Shown here one piece after another: positions 55,516 to 64,000 of a DNA stretch of 64,000 nucleotides. Position 1 is the first letter of the stretch. The number at the start of each line of letters is the position of its first letter. The notes beneath the pieces are model-generated. The model worked only from the letters and a program-made list of their open reading frames with translations, had not been told where the DNA came from and did not search any database. The stretch comes from Lolium rigidum (taxonomy: Eukaryota; Streptophyta; Magnoliopsida; Poales; Poaceae): the NCBI RefSeq assembly GCF_022539505.1, contig NC_061510.1:272747687-272811686 (forward strand), read 5' to 3'. Position numbers and translations under genes: made by a program.

Positions 55516-56126
55516 ACCTGGGCAGTTATTTCTGCCAACCACTCCCACACTCTACTATACCACTCCACTCCCCACACAAACCCGAGCCTTCTCCCAACCC
55601 AGCTCATTTTTGCCCATTTCTATCCCCAATTTCACCAATTTGACCAAACAAAATCATATTTTTTGAGCAAATCTTCCCTTCCTACATGCATCTCCCACAT
55701 CCCCCTATGTAGATCTAGATCTAATATCCCGCATTGACCGCTCAATCTAGATCTAGATCTAGAAAGTCGGCTTCCATACGCCATTGTCGCGGCGCGTCGT
55801 CTCGATCTCATCGACGAATATATCAAACAAATAGGTGATTAATGAACAAATTAAGGAATGAAATCGACGTATGTTGGACATTTGAAGCAAAGCTAGCTCT
55901 CGTGTGTGGCATATATATATGTTGTGCTTGTGCTTGTGTGTGTGTTGGCGTTGAAAATGAGTTGCCAACGTTGCACCGAAATGTTGATTCTTCAAGTTTC
56001 CGTTTCGGCACATTTCTGGCGCTCCTATGTCCTACCGTGTAGGAAGGTCATGCCGAAATTTTCCGTGAAAACTACCGACGGATGCATGGTTCTAATCAAT
56101 TATGTAATCTTACCATGCAGGCGATA
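55516..56126 (+). promoter_or_regulatory. Promoter/leader region of CACTA-3 transposase
   Basis: 55550-55800 is pyrimidine-rich and includes 'agatctagatctaga' repeats. A GT donor near 55833 ('aaataggtgatta') and AG acceptors later (e.g. 56119-56120 'catgcag' just before the ATG) suggest a spliced leader. 55953-56070 is related to the leader of the second gene at 61629-61737 ('ggtcatgccgaa', 'tttccgtga'). Confidence 0.5.
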
Positions 56127-59100
56127 ATGGTTATCGAGATGAGTGAAAGCATCGTGATGAGATATCTGAAACACGCGATCATCGACATGTATGAAAATAA
56201 CCGCACGGAGGTATTGTGTCCGTGCCGGAGATGCAAACGAGGGAAATGGTTTGACCCGTATTCAGTGCAAATTGCAGGGGCACCTGCTCACTAATGGTTT
56301 CATGCATGGACACACTCAATGGATGAGTGATGATGGCGCGGAGGTCAATGGGGCGACGGCGTCGGGTGGTAATAATGGCCGGCAAGAAGGAGGGCATCAT
56401 GATATTGATGACGATGAAGAGTTTGTCGCACAGGACGATAACCTTGACGACGACAATAACCTTGACGACGACAATAACCTTGACGGCGACGAAGAGGTGC
56501 CGCTAGCTTCAGTCGTGCGGGACCCTCATCTTCAAGATCTGCTTCTTGAAAAGACGAAAGGCGGCGCCAAGCGGAAATCAAAGCTTGAGCAACTCGAGAT
56601 AGACTCGAATACTCCGTTGTACGACTCAGGTCGCGGGTTGGGGGAGTCTCGCTTGAGAGTAGCTCTCGATGTGCTGCAGATGAAGGTGAAACACGGATGG
56701 ACGGACAGAAGCGTCGACGACCTCCTGGAATACGTGAAAGATCTCCTTCCTGCCGGGAACACGTGTCCTGGAAGTCTAGCCGAGGCCAAGAGAATCACGT
56801 GCCCTCTCGACTTACCCCACGAAAAGTATCACGCCTGCATCAACGACTGTATCATGTATCGCAAGGAGCACATGGACAAGACCAAATGTCCTGTGTGTGA
56901 AGCTGAACGGTACAAGAAAGGGAAGAAGAAAGCTCCTCGGAAAGTTGTGTGGTACTTCCCGCTCGCCCCCGGCTTCAACGGTTCTACGCGGACCGCAAGG
57001 AGGAAAGCTCATGCGCCGGCACGCGAAAAGAAAGGAGGCAGTGTTGAATGATAAAGAGCGGATTGAGCACCCAGTGCTGACGCACCCTTCGGATGCAAGC
57101 CAGTGGAAAGCATTAGACAATGAATTCGGAAGTTTTGGGGCAGATCCCAGAAACATCGGGTTGGGTGCGAGCACGGACGGATTCAATCCGTTCGGAAACC
57201 GGAGCAGCACACATAGCACATGGCCCGTGTTTGTATGGATCTACAACCTCCCGCCCGGCTGTGCATGAAGAGGAAGTACATACAGATGAGCATGCTAATT
57301 CAAGGGCCGACACAGCCAGGAAACGATATCAACATGTATCTTGAACTATTAAAGGAGGAGCTTGAAACGTTGTGGGCGGAGGAAGGGGTAGATACATGGG
57401 ACGCCGTCGCGGAAGAACATTTCCCTTTGAGAGCCGCGTTGATCACGACGGTGCAGGACTACCTCGGATACGGTTACATTTCGTGCCGGGTGTGCCATGG
57501 ACACAAGGCATGTGTCGAGTGCATGGAAGAGACGATGTTTTTGCAGCTTGGTAAGGATCCCGGCTCTTCGAAAACAGTTTACATGGGGCATCGAAGGTGG
57601 CTACGGAAGACCGACCCGTGGAGAAAGCGTGGAGATCCGTTCGATGGTACAAATGAACCCCGAGGACCTCCACGTAAGAAGAGCGGCGAAGAGATCGATA
57701 CATTACCGAAAGTTTGGAAGGAGTGCCCTGCGCCGGGAAAGATTCGTCAAAAGCCCGGAGAGAAGAAGAAGAAAAAGGAAACGACGCCGCTCATTGGTGT
57801 ATGGAAAAGGAGGTCCGTGTTTTGGGACTTGCCGTCATTGGAAAATTCTCGATACACCTCACTTGCCTTGATGTCATGCATATTACAAAGAACGTGTGCG
57901 AGAGCTTGCTTGGCACTCTTCTCAACATGCCGGACCGGACCAAAGATGGGCCGAAAGCATGACACGACCTGAAAGTTTTGGGCATCGGGGAAGAGCTTCG
58001 GATCCCGGCGGCCCAAGAGGGACATTCGGAGGAGGAGGCGGACGGCGGTCGAAGCGCAAAAGGATTAAGCAGCCGGACTATTACTTGTCCCCCTCTCTGC
58101 TTCACTTTTAGTCCGGCCGAGGTCGATCAATTTTTCAATTGCCTTCTAGGAGTCAGAGTGCCCTTTGGTTACTCCGGGCTAATAAGCATATACATGGACC
58201 CCAAGAAATGAAACTTCAGCGGCATGAAGTCTCATGACTGTCACGTGATGATGATGCAGATTCTTCCGGTTGCAATCCGAGGTATAATGGATGATCATGT
58301 CCGTGCAACGCTAATCAGGCTCGTAACTTCTTCGACGTCATAACTCGGAAGTCGATAAGCGTGAAGAAACTCGCAAGGCTCCGGGAAGAGATCGTGGTGA
58401 TCCTATGTGAGCTTGAGATGTACTTCCCGCCTGCATTCTTTGACGTGATGGTCCATCTGTTGGTCCATATCATGGATGATATCGTCGAGTCTAGGGCCGG
58501 CATTCTTACACAACATGATGCCGTTTGAAAGAATGAATGGGGTCATTAAAGGATACGTTCGTAACGAGGTCACATCCGGATGGAAGCATCGTCCAGGGCT
58601 GGCTCACCGAAGAGTGCATCTCTTTACGCACGAATTATCTAGACATCGAGGACCCCGTTGGTTTGCCTCAAAACAAGCACCTCCGCAGGTTCGAGGGAGT
58701 AGGCCACAAAAATGGAAGGAAGGAACTGCACGTGCACATGTCCGGTCGGACTTCCGACTTTGACTGGGGCCAACTTAGTAGCGCTACAACACATTGACTT
58801 GATCGATCCTTGGTTGAAAGAGCACAAAACCATGATAGAGAACAGTGGCAAGCCGATGATGACGGAAGCGAGAAATATACAGAGAGCACAACTCCTCTTT
58901 CGCGCGCTGGTTCAAAGACCACGTTGATGCTAATCCCCCACCAATGGATTCGACAAGGATAAACTAGTATTGGCCTTGTCACATGGCCCCGCGCCCAACA
59001 TCATGACTTACCAAGCGTACGATATCAACGGGTACACATTCTACACGGAAGAAAAAGACAAGAACAATGTTTACCAGAACTCAGGGGTAACGATGGATTC

Positions 59101-59626
59101 CTGGACGGGTGACGTAAAGACTAGATACTACGGAAGAATCGAGGAAATCTGGGAGCTTAGCTACGTCTGGGAGAAAGTGCCGATGTTCCGTATCAGATGG
59201 GCTAAGAGCGTCAGAAAAGAAGACCGGTATTTCACCACCATGTTTCTACCCGAAGCCAACAAATCAAAGTCCACGAACGCCACCGCGCAGAATGAGCCAT
59301 GGGTACTGGCAGAACACGTGCACCAATTCTTCTTCATAACCGACCCATCCAGGCCTAGCCGTGTTATCGTGAGGAGAGGCAAGAGGACCATCGTCGGAAT
59401 GGATGGAGTCGCCAATGAGGAAGACTTCGAAGGACAAGTTCGAGACCCAATGATGGAAGAATCCGAGGACGAAGACACAACATACACCACAAGAAGAAGC
59501 AGGACCACGCTACCGAGGTCAGGTCGACCCTTCAAAAGAAGAAGTCACGACACGGGGCTAAATTATTCAACGACGAGCAAGAAAAGCAAGAAGAAAGCGA
59601 AACACTCTTCTCAATCGATGATGTAA
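56127..59626 (+). pseudogene. CACTA TNP2-type transposase, frameshifted
   Basis: Domains appear in the order of plant En/Spm transposases. 56127-56320: transposase-associated domain (CPCRRCKRGKWFD). 56400-56500: acidic stretch of D/N repeats. 56690-56960: DLLEYVKDLLPAGNTCPG, DLPHEKYHACINDC, and a zinc-finger-like KCPVCEAERY. 57040-57910: Transposase_21 core with LGASTDGFNPFG (57165-57200), LCMKRKY, GHKACVECMEE, YMGHRRWL and DVMHITKNVCESLL (57870-57910), which hold candidate acidic catalytic residues. 58220-58800: DUF4218 (KSHDCHVMMMQILPV, ELEMYFPPAFFDVMVHL, MPFERMNGVIKGYVRN). 59010-59400: DUF4216 (YDINGYTFYTEEKD, YYGRIEEIWELSY). The C-terminus is basic and ends at TGA/TAA 59624-59626. At least six frameshifts and two in-frame TGA codons (near 57960 and 58210) break it. 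Several shifts disappear if CGAG is read as CAG, so the real gene may be less damaged. Confidence 0.88.
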
Positions 59627-60077
59627 AACTTTATTTGCAATCTATAACTCATATTTTGTGTAATTCATAACTACTCATATGGTCATGGCCAATATTTTAT
59701 GTATGAATAATTAATATTGTGTTGGTCAATATTTTGTGTATGTATATATAACTCATATCTTCATGTTTTTACATAACTCATGCATATTGCTTTGTTCTTA
59801 TCTTGAAAAGATAAGAAAAATAAAACAGTATAGGATTTGGGGTAAAAGGAAAGAAACATACAATAAAGAGAAAATAAATAAATAAATAAAAATAATATAG
59901 GATTTTTTAATGCACATGTGTATAAACTGCTACAAACACAAGTCCCAGGTTACAGCTGTGCCAGGCTTATTGCCGGCGCACCACGTCCTTTGTTCGCCGG
60001 GGGAATACTTGTCCCCGGCGAACCAGGGTCCTGGTGCGCCGGCAATAACCCTGGCACAGCTGTAATAAGGACTTAAC
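59627..60077. other. Spacer between CACTA-3 genes, with subterminal-type hairpin
   Basis: An AT-rich 3' flank (59627-59935) is followed by a 116-bp imperfect palindrome (59950-60065) made of the same CCGGCGCACC/GGTGCGCCGG motifs as the 5' subterminal region. No CACTA terminus is seen here. Confidence 0.7.
59950..60065. repeat. Imperfect 57-bp-arm palindrome of subterminal motifs
   Basis: 'ttacagctgtgccagg' and 'ttattgccggcgcacca' on the left pair with 'tggtgcgccggcaataa' and 'cctggcacagctgtaa' on the right; inner 'tcgccgggg' pairs with 'ccccggcga'. A few mismatches lie in between. Confidence 0.92.
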
Positions 60078-61774
60078 CATTTTTTCTCTCCAGCCACGCA
60101 CATCCCCGGCCGCCACCACATCTCTCTGCCTCTAGATCGAGCGCCGCCGTTGGAGAAGCACCCGCCGTCGCACGAGCCTAGCACGCCGGAGCCGCCGCGC
60201 CGTCGTCGACCTCTCTGCACGCCGGAGCCGCCCCGCCACGCTGCCGCGGAAGCCCATCCCCACGCCGTCTCCACACCATCGCCACCGGAGGAGGGCGTCG
60301 CACGCGGAGGAGGAGGAGGGCGTCGCACGCGTGCCGGCCACCGTCGCTACCTTCGGTAAGAACCGCCCTCTCCCTTCCCCTCTTCCTTCCCCAATGCCGC
60401 CAGGACCTCCTCCACCTCCCCTCCCCTCCCCTTCTTCCTTCCCCTCTCCCTTCCCCTCTCCCTGCCTCCGAAATTGCAAATAGCCCTAACGAAATTTCTA
60501 TTAGGGTTCTTGCAGTTCTTGCAAGTAGCCCTAACGAAATTGCAAATGAAAATGTCCTTGTTCAAATTGGAAATAGGGTTCTCTCGGTTTGAATTTGTTC
60601 AACCCTAAACCAATTGGTTCTCTGGTTTGAAAAAATTGTCAATTGTTTGGTTTAGTTAAATGCAAATAGGGTGGTTTAGCTAGCGAGTAGGTTTCAATTT
60701 TTGAATGCTAAAAATTGGTTTCAAATTCTAGCGAGTAGGTTTCAATTTTTCATTATAAGTTATAGATAAAATTTTGAATGCTAGTAGTAGGTTTCATTTA
60801 ATTGATTTAGTTAAATGCTAAAAATTGTACATTGAATTGTTTGCAGTAAGAAAAATTGAAAATGAAAATCAAATGAAATGATGCTCAGATGCTTGCAAAT
60901 GCCTAATGCAAATTTACCTAATGGGGCATTTACCTAATGATTTAAATTATGATAGTACTTGTATTATACGAGTATTATACAAATGCCTAATGCTTACAAA
61001 TGCCTAATGCACTGCAGGTGACTACCTTTCACTTGTTTTTCGTTCTTTTTTCTTTTATAAGTATGGGTGACTACCTTTCAAATTGCTTTAACCTGAATGA
61101 TTTCTACAATCTGGATCAATCTGAATAATAGGTCATTGTGTACATCAGCGGTGTACTACACTTGTTTGTCCAAGAAAGATAAAAGGCACACTACACTTGT
61201 TTGTCCAAGCAAGATAATTGGTCAAGTCCATGATTCTGCCAATACTATTTAAATGGTTTGCTAAAATGGTTCATGTGTATTAAATGATTTAGGATTTAAA
61301 TTGGTGCTATGCATGGTTGATGCTAGTTCTCCGGTTTAGGATTTACATGTTCAAAACCTTGTGATCTGTACCTCTCTTTTTCTCGGTAATGTTTAGATGA
61401 AAAGCAATTCTCTGGTTTAGATGTCTCTGGTTCATAAAATGCCATAAGTATATGCTTCGGTTTGCTTCGGTTGAGATGGTGATGTTTGGTTGATGCACTC
61501 GGTTCATTTAAATGCCTAATGAAATGCTACTCATTTAAATGCTACTTGGTTCATTTAATCTAAGTGTATTTCTGATGGTTATGGTGTTCATGGCTATATA
61601 TATGTGAATTGCATTTCGGTACACAGGGGATTGAGTTGCTATTGAGTGCCGGAATGTCGATTCATTTCCGTTCCGGCAATTCTAGCACTCGGCATGACCA
61701 ATTTTTAGCAAAGGTCATGCCGAATTTTTCCGTGAATTCTAACTCTTTTTCATCTTCTATTAGTGCAAGCCACC
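60078..61774 (+). promoter_or_regulatory. Leader exon, long intron and second leader exon of CACTA-3 gene 2
   Basis: A GC-rich leader (about 60085-60355) ends in a good donor 'cggtaagaac' (GT at 60356). About 1.27 kb of AT-rich intron-like DNA follows, ending 'ggtacacag' at 61626. The second leader exon runs to the ATG at 61775. It contains an 11-bp perfect stem (61689-61699 with 61713-61723, TCGGCATGACC) and the block shared with the transposase leader. The intron is inferred from splice signals only. Confidence 0.5.
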
Positions 61775-64000
61775 ATGGCGTCTCAAGAAGAATTAGAGGA
61801 GCACTACAATAGGCACTTCTTTAGGACGGAGGAGGATGCCGAGGCCGCCGGTGTTGGCGGCGACGAGGACCATGAGATGGAGGATGACGCCGGGGGTAGT
61901 GGCGAGGAGCCAAGCGGCAACGAGGCAAGCGACGCCGCCGGGGGTAGTACCTACGCGCCAAGCGGCGACGAGGCAACCGGCGCCGCCGGGGGTGGCGGCG
62001 AGACAAGCGGCGACGATCCTAGCGGCGCCGCCGGGAGTAGTGGCACCGGGACAAGTGGTTCCAAGAGGCCGCGGAAGGCAAGGCGCCAAAACACGGTCGG
62101 CACCGGCGAGAGACACGAGTCAAAGAGGTGGACCCCGCCGAGTGGTTTGCCTAGGTGGAGCCTAAGGATGTTGCCAAGGGGTACGGCAACCAAGCGGCAT
62201 GTATCCTCCGAGAGGTCGTCAATCTCAACGAGACGGACCTCCGAGCTGAGAGCAAAGCGCCTTTGCGAGCCCGAGCTCATTGCGAGGTTGCACTCACGAT
62301 ACAAGTTCCTAGGCGACTACGCCTCCGGTCATCAAACCAACAACATTGTGAACTCACAAGCCCTCCCGAAGTTCACCAAACACCTCAGCAGCTATAAGTA
62401 CATGGTGCGGAAGCTGATTGCCGAGGGCAAAGGTTTCGAAGAGGTCCACTCCGCCTTTCCGCATGTCTCCCAGGCGGACTTTGATGCTTTTGTGGCCAAT
62501 GAAGAGCTACAAGCAACCAAGAATCGCAAGTTGTGGGGGAAGGAAATGCGGGAGCTTAACATCGGCAACCACAACCTTGGGAGCCGTGGGTACGAGGGAA
62601 AGGAGCCCTATTGGGCGAAGGAGAACGAGGCGTATGTAAATGCCGGCATTGAGAACCCTCGGCTCAAGTACAAGGACCCGCTTGAAAGAAGATTCATCGA
62701 GTCCCGGTACCATAAGAAGAAACTAACCGGGGAACTTGTCACGGACCCGAAGGTCGTAACCGACATAATTTGGTTCACGAACGACAAGAAGGTCCCGGCG
62801 TTGGAGAAAAAGCTGGTAAGCAATTTACCGGTTTAATTAGATCAAGTATCGTTCATATAATAGTAGCAACATTTCTAAATGGTTCGCGTTTCTTCCGCAG
62901 GAAGAAGAAACACAAAGACTTTCTCAATGTGACGAAGGCTCCTCCTCCCAGGCGTCGACGGGCAGGGTAGCCTGGGACAAGCCTCTCGTACGGGCGCTAA
63001 ACATCGTTAATGAGCATTCACCGACGAGAAGGCCGCATAGAGGCCGTGTGGCTGGCGCCGGTACAGGCTACAAGCATGGTCACTACGGCTTGTCGTCTGT
63101 GGCCGATAAAAATGCGCGCAGTGAGAGGAAGCAGCGGGAGGCGGAGTCCTAGCCCAAGTCCAAGCTGGTTTGGTACCGCAACTGGTACCGCAACTCAAAG
63201 CTACGCTCGTACCTGAAGTCAAAGCTGAAGTCGCCGCTTCAGTCCAAGCAGATTTCGACGCTCTACACGCGTGGTATGAGGGTGGCAAACAAGGCCCCCC
63301 GAAAATGCAAGTGGTTAGCTTCGACGGCAGCAACTCGATGGCGCCGCCGTCCGCCGGCAATGACAATGTTATAATGGAGACTCCTCCGGCCGCCGGCAAT
63401 GTCGGCCGGTGCTAGGGATTCACCGTCCATGCCGGGTAGCAGCCCCTCCGTCACTTGCACGCCCGCCGCCGCATGTGCCGGCCCGTCGACATTAGCCGAG
63501 CTCAATGCCCTCACGGTAATTAACTAATGTGTACATCAAGTTAATATATTAGTTTCGTCATCCTTGCCCTCTCTCTAACGCCATACACATGTTCTCGCAG
63601 GCTAACTCAACGCCATGCACCTTCCTGATGAGAGTAAACGACGAACTCAAAGACGTCGCGAGGGGGTCCATCCTTCGGCCCCTGGATAATAAGTGGCACA
63701 CACGAGATATGGCGGATGACGTTTACCGGGTTGAAGTGGATCGGGCGTTACCGGGCTATGAGGATTTGTTTCCTCCTAATCAACCGCATGGTGCCGATGA
63801 CGATAGCCCGTTGAATCCGGCCTCACCGAAGGGTTGGGTACTGCTATGGCCGAAGACCCTAATTCGGATCAACACCTACTCGGGGTCGACGGCAAGCAAA
63901 GACAAGCACCTTGCGGCGCCACATGTCGGCGTCCCTCCACGACGGCCGGCGGCGCCGGTGGTCATCGCCCCACCGAACGGCCGGCTGCGCCGAGGTCGGG
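61775..64000 (+). CDS. CACTA-3 second gene (Ptta/En/Spm, TNPA-like), partial at window end
   Basis: The ATG at 61775 sits in an excellent context (gccaccATGG). Residues 1-110 are MASQEELEEHYNRHFF followed by a long low-complexity G/S/A/D/E stretch. The plant En/Spm 'transposase_24' region follows: NNIVNSQALPKFTKHL, YMVRKLIAEGKGFEEVHS, FDAFVANEELQATKNRKLWG, MRELNIGNHNLGSRGY, RRFIESRYHKKKL. Such proteins bind the subterminal repeats and assist the transposase. Exon 1 ends at 62815 (GT 62816, AG 62899-62900), exon 2 runs 62901-63515, intron 2 is 63516-63600, and exon 3 continues to the edge with STPCTFLMRVNDELKD and VLLWPKTLI. As read, 62140-62270 lies in another frame (VEPKDVAKGYGNQAACILRE), and the frame in exon 2 also shifts, so two or more small indels are present. 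Confidence 0.75.

Larger units (their letters stand above)
55152..64000 (+). mobile_element. CACTA-3, transposase-bearing, 3' end outside the window
   Basis: Starts CACTACTAGGAAAA at 55152 in the interior of retrotransposon B. Subterminal CCGGCGCACC/GGTGCGCCGG motifs occur at least nine times in 55188-55515. Two genes follow on the plus strand: a TNP2-type transposase (56127-59626) and an Ptta/En/Spm second-ORF gene (from 61775). At least 8.85 kb is visible. The 3' TIR and the 3-bp TSD are beyond the window. It is the only element here with recognisable DNA-transposon machinery for CACTA mobility, although its transposase frame is broken as read. Confidence 0.93.

Noticed and set aside
1..64000. 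CRISPR array, rRNA or bacterial operon structure
   Set aside because: Nothing of this kind; repeats are eukaryotic TE arrays and LTRs.

Overview
This is transposon-packed, gene-poor nuclear DNA of a grass. The Copia LTR (Angela/BARE type), the Athila-like Gypsy LTRs (Sabrina/WHAM type), CACTA elements with GCCGGCGCACC or TGCCGACGG subterminal repeats, Stowaway and Tourist MITEs and Helitrons point to the Pooideae (wheat, barley, Aegilops or oat relatives). Species and TE family names are from memory and not tested. I find no intact host gene. The only host-gene material I recognise is a U-box/ARM ubiquitin-ligase fragment inside a Pack-MULE. There is no rRNA, tRNA gene or CRISPR.

Layout. 1-381: truncated Gypsy LTR, minus strand. 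465-9319: PIF/Harbinger transposon whose transposase is cut by a complete 6.7-kb LTR retrotransposon A (1371-8049, 5-bp TSD ACCCT). 9323-11913 and 24450-24960: one copy of a duplicated low-copy segment, carrying a foldback MITE, a 1.25-kb LINE-like insertion, a Stowaway MITE and CACTA-1 (11914-24449, TSD CCA). CACTA-1 holds a tandem array interrupted by a decayed 8.7-kb Copia element (12885-21567, TSD TAGAC). 24961-27807: low-copy DNA with a LINE reverse-transcriptase scrap. 27808-31137: CACTA-2 (TSD CAT), mostly a tandem array of about 660-bp units. 31562-32081: a 520-bp mini-CACTA (TSD TAA). 34475-35495: divergent inverted repeat. 35607-35784: SINE. 35889-37258: Pack-MULE with 92-bp TIRs and a 9-bp TSD. 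38412-41253: Helitron-like element carrying a 1.25-kb Harbinger MITE. 42430-44395: second copy of the duplicated segment, with a MITE nested in a MITE. 44401-45115: second LINE-like copy. 46140-51864: LTR-retrotransposon-like DNA holding a second Helitron (48230-50861). 51865-55151: retrotransposon B, sister of A, interrupted at 55152 by CACTA-3, which runs off the window and carries a broken TNP2-type transposase and a second-ORF gene of the Ptta/En/Spm type.

The main results are exact termini and target-site duplications for many nested elements, a paralogous empty site for CACTA-1, a Pack-MULE with a captured E3-ligase fragment, a perfect 50-bp inverted repeat in CACTA-3, duplicated leader modules ahead of both CACTA-3 genes, and a systematic class of one-base indels at CTG/CTCG and CAG/CGAG sites. 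The last suggests that some frameshifts here are consensus errors at methylated cytosines rather than real decay.
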